From positions 3,286,001 to 3,350,000 of the forward strand of contig NZ_JBGBPY010000001.1 in NCBI RefSeq assembly GCF_041107455.1: a DNA stretch of 64,000 nucleotides, written 5' to 3'. The translations under genes were made by a program, and so were the position numbers. The number at the start of each line of letters is the position of its first letter. Within the stretch, counting starts at the first letter, position 1. Source of the stretch: Rhodanobacter humi (GTDB lineage Bacteria > Pseudomonadota > Gammaproteobacteria > Xanthomonadales > Rhodanobacteraceae). The notes under the pieces were generated by a model, which searched no databases, was not told the DNA's origin, and was given only the letters and a program-made list of their open reading frames with translations. Below are positions 41,092-50,308 of this stretch, piece after piece.

Positions 41092-41694
41092 TCAGCATGC
41101 TTCGTACTTCCAGTTGCGCCGCTTGCCCTCGGCCAGCCACTCCAGCGTGGTGGCGAGGCGCTTCTGGCGGGTGGCATCGGTCTTGGCCTCGGTGATCCAG
41201 CCGACGTATTCGCGCTGCGCGCCGGGCGGGAAGGCTGCCCAGGTCTTGCGCGCGGCAGCGTGCTGCCGTTGCGCGAGCAACGCGGCGAGATCCTCGGGTG
41301 GCACCGGCGGCGGCTTGCTGCCTGGCTTGGGACGCACGTGTTTCACGCCGGCCCCGTTCAAGGCCATCGCCTTGCGGAGCAGGGCGGCCAGTTCCTTTTT
41401 CGGCGGCAGGTCCTTCAGCGAGGCGAGCTTGCCGAACTGGCCCATGCCGTCCCCGTCGTTGCCGCCGGTGACGTCCTTGGCCAGCCAGAAGCCGAAGCTG
41501 CAATGCTGCTTGAACGCGGCCATGTGGCACATCGGCGCACCCTGGTAGCTGAAGAACGGCATGCTCCACTTGATGCCCTCCTCCACCTCGGGACAGGTGG
41601 CGTGCACCGCGGCGCGCAGCTGTTCGAGGATGGGCCGGGCGAACTCGGCGGATTTGGCGATGTAGGCGTCGACGCGCGGATCGTGCTTGTTCAT
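41092..41694 (-). CDS. YdeI/DUF1801-family protein
   Basis: 200 residues. The N-terminal half is a DUF1801/YdhG-like domain (PILEQLRAAVHATCPEVEEG, IKWSMPFFSYQGAPMCHMAAF, HCSFGFW), and the C-terminal half is a YdeI-type OmdA helix domain (YVGWITEAKTDATRQKRLAT, TLEWLAEGKRRNWKYE). The first domain is linked to iron delivery in related proteins; function is unproven. It sits between two GNAT genes in one minus-strand run (gaps of 9 and 13 bp), so they are likely co-transcribed. Confidence 0.88.
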   Translation of the reverse strand: MNKHDPRVDAYIAKSAEFARPILEQLRAAVHATCPEVEEGIKWSMPFFSYQGAPMCHMAAFKQHCSFGFWLAKDVTGGNDGDGMGQFGKLASLKDLPPKKELAALLRKAMALNGAGVKHVRPKPGSKPPPVPPEDLAALLAQRQHAAARKTWAAFPPGAQREYVGWITEAKTDATRQKRLATTLEWLAEGKRRNWKYEAC

Positions 41695-41703
41695 GGCGTC
41701 ACC

Positions 41704-42192
41704 TCACAATTCGCGGATGAACCAGCGGTCGCAGCCGTGGTGGCCGGTACCGCCCAGCGGAGCGCAGATCGGCACGAAGCCGCTGCGCTGGTACAGCGCC
41801 TGCGCTGCATCCATGCCGGTGAGTGTTTCCAGGTAGCAGCGACGGAAGCCGTGCGCGCGCGCCGCATCGAGGCAGCGCTGCATCATTGCCGTACCGGCGC
41901 CGATGCCACGCGCTTGCGGCAGGAAATACATCTTGCGCAGCTCGCACACGTCCGCCTCGCCGCCGGCCAGCGGCGCCACGCCGCCGCCACCGACCACCAC
42001 GCCGTCGCACTCGACCACGAAGTAGCTGCAGCGTGGCTGCGCGTAGGCCGCGTACATCGCGTCCACCTCGGCATCGTGGATCGCGAAACCGGGGCCGTCG
42101 GCGCCGAACTCGGGCATCACCGCGCGGATGATCGCGGCCATCGCGACATCGTCGCGCGGTTCGATGGAGCGGATCAGGAAGGCGTCGGTCAT
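41704..42192 (-). CDS. GNAT family N-acetyltransferase
   Basis: 162 residues. IRSIEPRDDVAMAAIIRAVM starts the fold; the central FVVECDGVVVGGGGVAPL, CELRKMYFLPQARGIGAGTA (acetyl-CoA loop QARGIG) and RRCYLETLTGMDAAQALYQR, SGF are textbook GNAT. The substrate cannot be told. ATG 42192 overlaps the amidohydrolase stop by 4 nt (ATGA), so translation is coupled to that exported enzyme, and the YdeI-like gene follows after 9 bp. Confidence 0.9.
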   Translation of the reverse strand: MTDAFLIRSIEPRDDVAMAAIIRAVMPEFGADGPGFAIHDAEVDAMYAAYAQPRCSYFVVECDGVVVGGGGVAPLAGGEADVCELRKMYFLPQARGIGAGTAMMQRCLDAARAHGFRRCYLETLTGMDAAQALYQRSGFVPICAPLGGTGHHGCDRWFIREL

Positions 42193-43505
42193 GGCGTGCC
42201 TGCAGGTGTGCGATACACGGCGCCGTCCTTCATCACGAATACCGGATGCGCAAGGTCGCCGATGTGCGTGCTCGGATCGCCCGCAAAGGCGACGAGGTCG
42301 GCGTGCAGGCCGGGCGCGACGCGGCCGAACACGGCCTGCTGGCGCAGGATCTTCGCCGCCACATCGGTGGCGGCGTGCAGCGCCTGCGCGGGCGTCATGC
42401 CGTCGGCCACCATCGCGGCCGGTTCGCGCCAGTTCTCGCCGTGCGCGAACACGCCCACGTCGCTGCCGTTGCCGATCGTCACGCCCAACTTCAGCGCGGT
42501 GCGGAACGCGCGCGCGGACTCCTGCATGGTCGGCGTCGGCGCGGACTGTCCGGGCACGTAGTGCTGGAAGTACTCGGCGGTGGCTTCCACCGCGGTGAGC
42601 GTGGGTTCGTAGGCGATGCCCTTCTGCTTCATCAGGCGGAAGGTGGCCTCGCTGGCGCCGTAGCCGTGCTCGATGGTGTCCACGCCGGCCTCCACCGCGT
42701 CGCGCACGCCGGCCTCGCTGGCCGCATGCGCGGCGACCGGACGGCCGATCTGGTGGGCGGCATCCACGATGGCCCGGATCTCGGCCGGGGACAACGTGGG
42801 CATGGTCTGGCCGTGGTCGCCCACGCGGTAGTCGGCGTACAGCTTGATCCAGTCCGCGCCGCGCGCGGCCTGCTCGCGCACGGCCGCCACGGCGGCATCC
42901 GTGCCGGTGACCGGCTGCGCGCCCTGCGGCAGGTCCAGGTCGGGCCGGAAGCCGCGCGGACCCGGCCCGTAGCTGGCGGTGGCGACGATGGCGCGGGTGG
43001 CGACGAACAGGCGCGGGCCGGGAATCAGCCCTTCGTCGATCGCGCGCTTGATCGACACGTCGGCGAAACCGGCGCCCTCGGTGCCGAGGTCGCGCAGGGC
43101 GGTGAAGCCGGCGAGCAAGGTGTCGCGCGCGTGCTTTGCGGCTTCCAGCGTGCGGTAGTCCTGCGGCTCGGTGAGCACCTGGTCGTTCCACAACGTCTCG
43201 TTGTACGGATGCAGGAACAGGTGGGAATGCAGGTCGACCAGGCCGGGCGTGAGCGTGGCGCCGGGCAGCTCGACGCGCTGCACACCGGCGGGCGCCTGGA
43301 TGCTTGCGCGCGGGCCCACCGCGACGATCGCGCCGTCGTGCACCAGCACCGCCCAGCCGGCGTGCGCGGCGTCGCCGTCGGCGGTCCACACGCGGTCAGG
43401 CAACAGCAGCCAGTCACCCTTGGGCGTCGTCGCGGCGGCGGCGAGCGAGCAGAGCGCGAGCAGCAAGAGGGCCGCCGTCCACCGGATCATCGGGCTTGCG
43501 CGCAT
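42189..43505 (-). CDS. Exported amidohydrolase (prolidase/imidazolonepropionase-like)
   Basis: 438 residues with a signal peptide (IRWTAALLLLALCSLAAA). Amidohydrolase-superfamily metal ligands are complete: HSH in GLVDLHSHLFLH near residue 95, the carboxylated Lys in WIKLYADY near residue 225, His in PVAAHAAS, His in TIEHGYG and Asp in GNGSDVG near residue 350. Relatives include periplasmic Xaa-Pro/Xaa-Arg dipeptidases and prolidase-like carboxypeptidases of xanthomonads. A peptidase role outside the inner membrane is likely; specificity is unknown. Confidence 0.88.
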   Translation of the reverse strand: MRASPMIRWTAALLLLALCSLAAAATTPKGDWLLLPDRVWTADGDAAHAGWAVLVHDGAIVAVGPRASIQAPAGVQRVELPGATLTPGLVDLHSHLFLHPYNETLWNDQVLTEPQDYRTLEAAKHARDTLLAGFTALRDLGTEGAGFADVSIKRAIDEGLIPGPRLFVATRAIVATASYGPGPRGFRPDLDLPQGAQPVTGTDAAVAAVREQAARGADWIKLYADYRVGDHGQTMPTLSPAEIRAIVDAAHQIGRPVAAHAASEAGVRDAVEAGVDTIEHGYGASEATFRLMKQKGIAYEPTLTAVEATAEYFQHYVPGQSAPTPTMQESARAFRTALKLGVTIGNGSDVGVFAHGENWREPAAMVADGMTPAQALHAATDVAAKILRQQAVFGRVAPGLHADLVAFAGDPSTHIGDLAHPVFVMKDGAVYRTPAGTP

Positions 43506-43566
43506 CGTTCGTCCCCTCGTCGACCAAGGCTTCGATCATAACGAGTCAAGTGCGTTGACGAGCGGC

Positions 43567-44469
43567 TCAACCGACCGCGGTGCGTGCCTTGGTGACGCGG
43601 CTGGCGGTGTCCTTGTGCAGCTGCGCGGCCAGCCAGGCGCCGGTGGCGACCAGCAGGTCGAGGTCGATGCCGGTCTGCAGCCCTAAGCCGTGCAGCATGT
43701 AGACCACGTCCTCGCTGGCCACGTTGCCGGTGGCACCCTTGGCGTAGGGGCAGCCGCCGGTGCCGGAGACGGCGCTGTCCACCACGCGCACGCCTTCCTC
43801 CAGGCAGGCGAGGATGTTCGCCAGCGCCTGCCCGTAGGTGTCGTGGAAATGCACGGCCAGCGCGTCCATCGGCACTTCCTGCGCCACCGCGTGCAGCATC
43901 GCGCGCGCCTTCGCCGGCGTGCCGACGCCGATGGTGTCGCCCAGCGAGATCTCATGGCAGCCGAGTTCGTGCAGGCGTTTGGCCACGCGCACCACATCAG
44001 ACACCGGAACCTCGCCCTGGTAGGGGCAGCCGAGCACGGTGGAGACGTAGCCGCGCACCGCCACGCCGTCGGCCTGCGCGCGCTCCAGCACGGGCATGAA
44101 GCGGGCTATGGATTCGTCGATGCTGGCGTTGATGTTCCTGCGGTTGAACGCCTCGCTCGCCGCGGTGAACACCGCGATCTCCGTGGCGCCCACTTCGCGT
44201 GCCCGTTCGTAACCCTGCAGGTTCGGCACCAGCACGGGATAGCTCACGCCCGGCACCTTCCGAATACCAGTGAATACCTCCGCCGCGTCGGCGAGCTGCG
44301 GTACCCACTTCGGGCTCACGAAGCTGGTGGCCTCGATGATCCTGAGACCGGTGGAGGAGAGCCGGTCGATCAGCGCGATCTTCACTTCGGCCGGCAGCAG
44401 GGTCTTCTCATTCTGCAGGCCGTCGCGGGCGCCGACTTCGACGATGCGTACGTGGTTGTCAGTATTCAT
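43567..44469 (-). CDS. mvaB: Hydroxymethylglutaryl-CoA lyase
   Basis: Splits HMG-CoA into acetoacetate and acetyl-CoA, the last step of leucine degradation. 300 residues from ATG 44469. Motifs: VEVGARDGLQNE (metal and catalytic Arg), GCPYQGEVPVSD, HFHDTYGQ (metal His pair) and the catalytic Cys in GTGGCPYAKGATGNV near residue 235. A TTG four codons upstream overlaps the alaX stop and is a possible alternative start. In the same minus-strand run as alaX, liuD and liuC. Called liuE in pseudomonads. Confidence 0.95.
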   Translation of the reverse strand: MNTDNHVRIVEVGARDGLQNEKTLLPAEVKIALIDRLSSTGLRIIEATSFVSPKWVPQLADAAEVFTGIRKVPGVSYPVLVPNLQGYERAREVGATEIAVFTAASEAFNRRNINASIDESIARFMPVLERAQADGVAVRGYVSTVLGCPYQGEVPVSDVVRVAKRLHELGCHEISLGDTIGVGTPAKARAMLHAVAQEVPMDALAVHFHDTYGQALANILACLEEGVRVVDSAVSGTGGCPYAKGATGNVASEDVVYMLHGLGLQTGIDLDLLVATGAWLAAQLHKDTASRVTKARTAVG

Positions 44470-44477
44470 GGTTCGGC

Positions 44478-45191
44478 TCAATCCGCGAAAGTCACGGCCA
44501 CGCGCTTGTTGTGGCTGCCCTTGTTCTCGATCCTGCTGACGCGCAGCGCGCCGACTTCGCCGGTGCGCGCCACGTGGGTGCCGCCGCAGGGCTGCAGGTC
44601 CACGCCTTCGATCTCCACCAGGCGGATCTGCGGCAGGTGCAGCGGCGGGGTGACCGACATGGTGCGGATCAGCTCCGGCCGCGCGGCCAGTTCGGCGCCG
44701 CTGATGTGGCTGACGTGCAGCGGCGCATCGGCGGCCACGAGACGCTCAAGGCCCGCGTTGAGCGCGTCCGCGGCTAGCGCAAGGTCGAGGCCGCCGAGGT
44801 CGAAGTCCAGCCGGCCGCCGCGATCGGTGAGGTTGCCGCCGGTGACGCCGGCCTTGATCAGCGAGCCGAGCAGGTGCAGGCCGGTATGCATGCGCATGTG
44901 GCGGTGGCGGCGCTCCCAGTCCAGCGTCAGGCTGACCGCCGTGCCCGGCGCCAGCCGCGGTGCATCGGCGGGCAGCTGATGCAGGATCTCGCGCGTCTCG
45001 CGGTCGCGGCGGGTGTCGAGGATGGGCCAGACGCGGCCGTCGGCCAGTCGCAGCGTGCCAGTGTCGCCCGGCTGGCCGCCGCCGACCGGGTAGCAGACGG
45101 TGTCGGCCAGCACCAGGCCGGCCTCGTCGTGGCGCAGCACCTGCGTCTCGCAGCTGCGCAGGTAAGGATCGCTGTAGAACAGTTCGGCCAC
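44478..45191 (-). CDS. AlaX-type alanyl-tRNA editing protein
   Basis: 237-residue stand-alone editing domain that removes Ser or Gly from mischarged tRNA-Ala. The zinc/active-site motifs are visible: HTGLH (residues about 100-104) and CGGTH (about 200-204), and YPVGGGQPGDTGTL lies near the N-terminus as in AlaRS editing domains. The start is GTG 45191, seven nt after GAGGAG. It stands 20 bp after liuD and 8 bp before mvaB, so it is embedded in the leucine-degradation run, an odd partner for tRNA quality control. Confidence 0.9.
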   Translation of the reverse strand: MAELFYSDPYLRSCETQVLRHDEAGLVLADTVCYPVGGGQPGDTGTLRLADGRVWPILDTRRDRETREILHQLPADAPRLAPGTAVSLTLDWERRHRHMRMHTGLHLLGSLIKAGVTGGNLTDRGGRLDFDLGGLDLALAADALNAGLERLVAADAPLHVSHISGAELAARPELIRTMSVTPPLHLPQIRLVEIEGVDLQPCGGTHVARTGEVGALRVSRIENKGSHNKRVAVTFAD

Positions 45192-45211
45192 GGCGAGACT
45201 CCTCGGCAGGA

Positions 45212-47200
45212 TCAGTTGGCGAAGCGCACCAGCACGGCGTCGGCCTCGACGAAATCGCCTTGCGCGGCCGACACGCTCTCGATGGTGCCGGCGCGCGGTG
45301 CCTTCAAGGCCAGCTCCATCTTCATCGCCTCCATCACCAGCAGTTCCTGGCCTTCTTTGACACTGTCGCCGGGGCCGGCTTTCACCAGCACGATGCGACC
45401 GGGCATCGGTGCGATGATCTGGTTGCCGCCGCTGCTGTCGCTGGACTTCCACGCGTAGGCGGCGGCGCGGTCGAGGCGCCAGCGACGTCCGTCGGCATCG
45501 TGCAGCAACACGCGGCGCGTGTTGCTGCGCAGCGCATGGCGCTCGGCCTCGCCGTCGTAGCGGGCGCTGAGCGCGCCGTCGTCCAGCCGTGCGCCATGCA
45601 CGTCGCAGCTGGCCTCGCCGTGGCGCAACGCATAGTCGCCGGCGTGGCCGTGGGCCTCGATCTCGAAACGCGACTCGCCGCGCGTGAACGCGATGACGCG
45701 CTTGCCGGCATGGCCAACGCGCCAAGCGTCGGCGTTGGCCCAGGGCGAATGCGGGTCGGCGGGATTCGCCACCACGTGTTCCTCGTCGTGCAGCAGCGCG
45801 GCGGTGGCGGCGGCGAACAGCGTGCACGCGTCGGGCTCGCGCTGACCGGTGACGAATTCACCGAGATGGCGGTCGAGGTAGCCGGTGTCGATGCGCGCTT
45901 CGACGACGGCCGGATGCCGCGCCAGCCGTTCGAGGAAGGCGATGTTGGATTTCGGGCCCTCGATCTCGCATTCGGCCAGCGCCTGGCGCAGGCGTTCCAG
46001 TGCCTGCGGGCGATCCGCGTCCCACACGATCAGCTTGGCGATCATCGGGTCGTAGAAGATCGTCACCGTGTCGCCTTCGACCACGCCGCCGTCGAGGCGC
46101 ACGTGGCGCGACGGCACGGGCAGGCGCAGGTTGTGCAACTTGCCGGAGCCGGGCAGGAAGTTCTGTTCGGGGTCTTCGGCGTAGATGCGCACCTCGATGG
46201 CATGGCCATGCGAGACCACTTCGTCTTGCGTGAGCGGCAGCGGTTCGCCGTGGGCGACACGCAACTGCCATTCCACGAGATCGACATCGTGGGTCAACTC
46301 AGTGACCGGGTGCTCGACCTGCAGGCGCGTATTCATCTCCATGAAGTGGAAGTCGCCCGCAGGGCCCACGATGAATTCCACCGTGCCCGCGCCCACGTAA
46401 TTCACTGCGCGCGCGGCGGCGATGGCGGCTTCGCCCATCGCGGCGCGCTTCTCGGGCGTAAGGAAGGGCGAGGGCGTTTCCTCCAGCACCTTCTGGTAGC
46501 GGCGCTGCGCCGAGCACTCGCGCTCGCCGAGGTGGATGACGTGGCCGTGGCGGTCGCCGAACACCTGGAACTCGATGTGGCGCGGCTGCTCGATGTAGCG
46601 CTCCAGCAGCATGCTGGCGTCGCCGAACGCGGCCAGCGCCACGCGCTGCGCGGTGGCCAGCGCCTCGGGGAATTCGGCGTCGGAGCGCACGATCTGCATG
46701 CCCTTGCCGCCACCACCCGCCGAGGGCTTGATGATCAGCGGATAGCCGACTTCGTGCGCGCGCTCGGCGAGGAAGGCGTTGTCCTGGTTGTCGCCGTCGT
46801 AGCCGGGCACCAGCGGCACGGCGTGCTTCGCCATCAGGTGCTTGGCGGCGGCCTTGGAACCCATCGCCTCGATGCTCTCGGGGTCGGGGCCGATGAACAC
46901 GATGCCTGCGTCCTGGCAGGCGCGCGAGAACGCGGTGTTCTCGGAGAGGAAGCCGTAGCCGGGATGGATCGCCTGCGCGCCGCTCTTTTTCGCCGCGTCG
47001 AGGATCGCCTCGATGCGCAGGTAGGAATCCGCCGGCCGCGGGCCGCCGATCGGCCAGGCCTCGTCGGCGAGGCGCACGTGCTGGGCGTCGCGGTCCGCCT
47101 CCGAGTACACCGCGATACTGCGGATGCCGAGCCGGCGGCAGCTGCGGATCACGCGGCAGGCGATCTCGCCGCGGTTGGCGATCAGTACGCGTTCGAACAT
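45212..47200 (-). CDS. liuD: Biotin carboxylase/carrier subunit of an acyl-CoA carboxylase (methylcrotonyl-CoA type)
   Basis: 662 residues: biotin carboxylase domains (FERVLIANRGEIACRVIRSC, SAGGGGKGMQIVR, FMEMNTRLQVEHPVTELT) over about residues 1-450, a linker beta domain, and a biotinyl carrier domain at the end with EAMKMELALKAP (biotin Lys near 628). In context of liuC, mvaB and the liuB-type carboxyltransferase the substrate is most likely 3-methylcrotonyl-CoA from leucine. ATG 47200 and family length agree. The carboxyltransferase partner lies 3.5 kb away beyond the feo operon. Confidence 0.92.
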   Translation of the reverse strand: MFERVLIANRGEIACRVIRSCRRLGIRSIAVYSEADRDAQHVRLADEAWPIGGPRPADSYLRIEAILDAAKKSGAQAIHPGYGFLSENTAFSRACQDAGIVFIGPDPESIEAMGSKAAAKHLMAKHAVPLVPGYDGDNQDNAFLAERAHEVGYPLIIKPSAGGGGKGMQIVRSDAEFPEALATAQRVALAAFGDASMLLERYIEQPRHIEFQVFGDRHGHVIHLGERECSAQRRYQKVLEETPSPFLTPEKRAAMGEAAIAAARAVNYVGAGTVEFIVGPAGDFHFMEMNTRLQVEHPVTELTHDVDLVEWQLRVAHGEPLPLTQDEVVSHGHAIEVRIYAEDPEQNFLPGSGKLHNLRLPVPSRHVRLDGGVVEGDTVTIFYDPMIAKLIVWDADRPQALERLRQALAECEIEGPKSNIAFLERLARHPAVVEARIDTGYLDRHLGEFVTGQREPDACTLFAAATAALLHDEEHVVANPADPHSPWANADAWRVGHAGKRVIAFTRGESRFEIEAHGHAGDYALRHGEASCDVHGARLDDGALSARYDGEAERHALRSNTRRVLLHDADGRRWRLDRAAAYAWKSSDSSGGNQIIAPMPGRIVLVKAGPGDSVKEGQELLVMEAMKMELALKAPRAGTIESVSAAQGDFVEADAVLVRFAN

Positions 47201-47309
47201 GCGGGTTCCTTGGGCCGGTACGTGCAGTGCAAAGCCTTTGAAAGTTAGCAGATTGCTGCGCCGCAGCCGATGCGCAGCGCAGCAAACATGCGGCTTGCCG
47301 ATGCAATCT

Positions 47310-48101
47310 TCAGCCGGCGATCCACGCCGGCGCGCGCTTGTCGAGGAAGGCAGTGAGTCCTTCCTGACCTTCCGCCGACACGCGCAGGCGCGCGATCAGC
47401 TCGGCGTTGCGGTGGTCGATGCGTTCGGCGGCGTGCTCGTCGAGGCCGCCCATGCGGAAGGCCAGCTGCTTGGCCTCGCGCTGCGCTTCGGGGCCGGCCT
47501 TGGCGAGCAGCTTGAGCGCGAACGCCACGGCGTCGTCCAGCGCCTCGGGCGCGACCACCTGATGCAGCAGGCCGATGCGCTGCGCCTCGGCGGCGTCGAA
47601 CACCTCGCCGGTGAGGAACAGCTTGCGCGCCTGGCGCAGGCCGATCGCGGCGATCACGCAGGGCGAGATCACCGCGGGTACCAGGCCCAGCTTCACCTCG
47701 GTGAGGCCGAACTTCGCGCCGTCCGCACCGATCGCGATGTCACAGCAGGCGACCAGGCCCACGCCGCCGCCGTAGGCCGCGCCGTTGACGCGGGCGAGGG
47801 TGGGCTTGGGGCAGAACTGCAGGCTGCGCATCAGCCGCGCCAGGCGCAGCGAGTCGTCGCGGTTCTCCTGCTCGCTGGCCTTGGCCATGCCGCGCATCCA
47901 GTTCAGGTCGGCGCCGGCGGAGAAGCTGGCGCCGCTGCCGGTGAGCACGATGGCGCGTACCGCCGGATCGTGGCCGGCGCCCTCGATCGCGGCGGTGAGT
48001 TCGGCGATCAGCGCGTCGTCGAAGGCGTTGTGCACCTCGGGACGGTGCAGCGCCAGCGTGCGCACGCCGGCACGGTCGGTGATCTGTACGGAGGTGGGCA
48101 T
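47310..48101 (-). CDS. liuC: Enoyl-CoA hydratase (3-methylglutaconyl-CoA hydratase)
   Basis: 263-residue crotonase-fold enzyme. The oxyanion and active-site segments are FSAGADLNWM (near residue 65) and NGAAYGGGVGLVACCDIAIG (near residue 105), with AKFGLTEVKLGLVPAVISP after them and the catalytic Glu in FGLTEVKLG. FSAGADLNWM is typical of methylglutaconyl-CoA hydratases. Between liuD (109-bp gap) and the divergent feoA gene, with which it shares a 123-bp upstream region. Confidence 0.92.
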   Translation of the reverse strand: MPTSVQITDRAGVRTLALHRPEVHNAFDDALIAELTAAIEGAGHDPAVRAIVLTGSGASFSAGADLNWMRGMAKASEQENRDDSLRLARLMRSLQFCPKPTLARVNGAAYGGGVGLVACCDIAIGADGAKFGLTEVKLGLVPAVISPCVIAAIGLRQARKLFLTGEVFDAAEAQRIGLLHQVVAPEALDDAVAFALKLLAKAGPEAQREAKQLAFRMGGLDEHAAERIDHRNAELIARLRVSAEGQEGLTAFLDKRAPAWIAG

Positions 48102-48187
48102 GACCGGATCCTGCGTGGGGAATCCCGCCATCTTAAATCGTCGCGCGACACGGCCCGGACGGCCCTGCAACAAATGCGAAATGTGGC

Positions 48188-48209
48188 TACAATGCGAACC
48201 ATTCTTATT
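48188..48209 (+). promoter_or_regulatory. Fur box overlapping the feoA promoter
   Basis: AATGCGAACCATTCTTATT (48191-48209) agrees in 16 of 19 positions with the AATGAGAATCATTCTCATT form of a Fur site. It overlaps a -10 TACAAT (48188-48193) on the plus strand, ideal for iron-dependent repression of feoA-feoB. Confidence 0.75.
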
Positions 48210-48224
48210 TGTATCGGATCGACC

Positions 48225-48470
48225 GTGCGCTTGTCCGACTTGCCGAAGGGTGCCGTCGCCGTGGTGGATCGCGTGGACGATGCCCATGCGGACGACCCGA
48301 TTGCGCAGCGCCTGCGCGATCTCGGTTTCGTCGACGGCGAGGCGGTGCGGGTGGCGGCGGTGGCGCCGATGGGCGGCGATCCGCTCTTGATTCAGATCGG
48401 CTACACCCGCTTCGCCCTGCGTCGCGCCGAGGCGGCCCGGGTCAGCGTGCGATCCGAGGAGGCCGCATGA
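48225..48470 (+). CDS. feoA: Ferrous iron transport protein A
   Basis: 81-residue SH3-like protein that assists FeoB. VRLSDLPKGAVAVVDRVDD, IAQRLRDLGFVDGEAVRVAA and GDPLLIQIGYTRFALRRAEA, ARVSV show the usual FeoA layout. The start is GTG 48225; an in-frame ATG at 48192 lies in the -10/Fur region and would not be transcribed. The stop overlaps the feoB start by 4 nt. Confidence 0.9.
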   Translation: MRLSDLPKGAVAVVDRVDDAHADDPIAQRLRDLGFVDGEAVRVAAVAPMGGDPLLIQIGYTRFALRRAEAARVSVRSEEAA

Positions 48471-50308
48471 GCGCGGACGCGCTGCGCATCGCCCTGGTGG
48501 GCAACCCGAACTGCGGCAAGACCGCGCTGTTCAACCTGCTCACCGGCGGCCGGCAGAAGGTGGCGAACTACGCCGGCGTCACCATCGAGCGCAAGGAAGG
48601 CCGCTTCGTGGCGCCGTCCGGCCGCGTGCTGCAGATCCTCGACCTGCCCGGCGCCTACAGCTTCGACGCGGTCAGCCCCGACGAGCAGATCACCCGCGAC
48701 GTGCTGGAAGGCAACTACCCCGGCGAGGCGCGGCCCGACCTGATCGTCTGCGTGGCCGACGCCACCAACCTGCGCCTGCACCTGCGCTTCCTGCTGGAGG
48801 TGCGGCGGCTGGGCCGCCCGGTGGTGCTGGCGCTGAACATGATGGACGCGGCGCGCCGGCGCGGCATCGTGATCGACGTGGCCGAGCTGTCGCGCCGGCT
48901 GGGCCTGCCGGTGGTGGAAACCGTGGCGGTTCGGCGCGGCGGTGCGCGGGCGCTGGTGGAGCGCGTGGACGGCGAGCTGCCACTGCCAGCGCAGGCGCAG
49001 GCCGACGATGCGGCCAGCCGCGCCGACCTGCATGCCGAGGTGCGCGAGCTGCTCGCCGCCACCGTGAGCATGCCGCGTGCGACCGCGAAGCTGGACGATG
49101 CGCTGGATCGCTGGGCGCTGCATCCGGTGTTCGGCCTCGCCATCCTCGCGGTGGTGATGTTCCTGGTGTTTCAGGCGGTGTACGCCGCCGGCAAGCCGAT
49201 GAGCGACCTGATCGGCGACGGCTTCGGTTGGCTGGGCGAGCATGTCGCCGTGCTGATGCCGGAAGGCCCGCTGCAGAGCCTGGTGGTGAACGGCATCTTC
49301 GGCGGCCTGGGCACGGTGCTCGGCTTCCTGCCGGTGATCCTGGTGCTGTTCTTCTTCATCCTGATGCTGGAGGAATCCGGCTACCTGCCACGCGCGGCGT
49401 TCATGCTGGATCGCCTGATGCTGTCGGTGGGACTGACCGGGCGCTCGTTCATCCCGCTGCTCTCCAGTTTCGCCTGCGCCATCCCCGGCATCATGGGCAC
49501 GCGCAGCATCCAGGATCCGCGCGACCGCCTCGCCACCATCTTGGTGGCGCCGCTGATGACCTGCTCGGCGCGACTGCCGGTGTACGCGCTGCTGATCGCC
49601 GCCTTCATCCCCGCGCACCGCGTGTTCGACCTGTTCAACCTGCAGGGGCTGGTGCTGTTCGCGCTGTACCTCGCGGGCATCCTCGGCGCGATGGCGGTGG
49701 CTTGGGTGATGAAGCACCTGCACCGCGACCGCAGCGAGCATGCGCTGCTGATGGAACTGCCGGCGTACCGGCTGCCCAAGCTCCGCGACGTGGCGATCGG
49801 CCTGTACGAGCGCGGCGCGATCTTCCTGAAGCGGCTCACCGGCGTGATCCTCGCGCTGACCGTGCTGATGTGGTTCCTCTCCACCTTCCCGGGCGCGCCG
49901 GCGGGCGCGACCCTGCCGGCGATCGACTACAGCTTCGCCGGCTACATCGGTCGCGGGCTCGCGCACATCTTCACGCCGATCGGTTTCAACTGGCAGATGA
50001 GCCTGGCCCTGATCCCGGCGTTCGCCGCGCGCGAAACCGCGGTGGCGGCGCTGGCCACCGTCTACATGGTGGGCGGTGAAGTGTCCGGCGACGGACTGGC
50101 GCATGCGCTGGCGAGCCAGATCTCGCTGCCCAGCGCGCTGTCGCTGCTGGTGTGGTTCGCCTACGCGCCGCAGTGCATGTCCACGCTGGCGATCATCAAG
50201 CGCGAAACCGCGTCGTGGCGCAACGTGGCGATCTCGTTCGGTTACATGTTCGTGATGGCCTACGTGGCGTCCCTGCTCACCTTCCAGATCGCGAGCGCGC
50301 TGACATGA
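48467..50308 (+). CDS. feoB: Ferrous iron transporter B
   Basis: 613-residue inner-membrane Fe(II) transporter with an N-terminal G domain (GNPNCGKTALFN, DLPGAYSF, NMMD for G1, G3 and G4; residues about 10-165), a helical GDI-like part, and two gate regions plus about eight membrane helices (FLPVILVLFFFILMLEESGY, LPRAAFMLD, SCAIPGIMGTRSI, CSARLPVYALLIAAF). Shorter than the E. coli protein (773), a usual length for xanthomonads. Overlaps feoA and the following small gene by 4 nt each, so a tightly coupled operon under Fur. Confidence 0.95.
   Translation: MSADALRIALVGNPNCGKTALFNLLTGGRQKVANYAGVTIERKEGRFVAPSGRVLQILDLPGAYSFDAVSPDEQITRDVLEGNYPGEARPDLIVCVADATNLRLHLRFLLEVRRLGRPVVLALNMMDAARRRGIVIDVAELSRRLGLPVVETVAVRRGGARALVERVDGELPLPAQAQADDAASRADLHAEVRELLAATVSMPRATAKLDDALDRWALHPVFGLAILAVVMFLVFQAVYAAGKPMSDLIGDGFGWLGEHVAVLMPEGPLQSLVVNGIFGGLGTVLGFLPVILVLFFFILMLEESGYLPRAAFMLDRLMLSVGLTGRSFIPLLSSFACAIPGIMGTRSIQDPRDRLATILVAPLMTCSARLPVYALLIAAFIPAHRVFDLFNLQGLVLFALYLAGILGAMAVAWVMKHLHRDRSEHALLMELPAYRLPKLRDVAIGLYERGAIFLKRLTGVILALTVLMWFLSTFPGAPAGATLPAIDYSFAGYIGRGLAHIFTPIGFNWQMSLALIPAFAARETAVAALATVYMVGGEVSGDGLAHALASQISLPSALSLLVWFAYAPQCMSTLAIIKRETASWRNVAISFGYMFVMAYVASLLTFQIASALT

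Noticed and set aside
48192-48224. ATG 48192 as feoA start
   Set aside because: It overlaps the -10 hexamer and Fur box, so it would not be on the transcript; GTG 48225 begins the FeoA homology.
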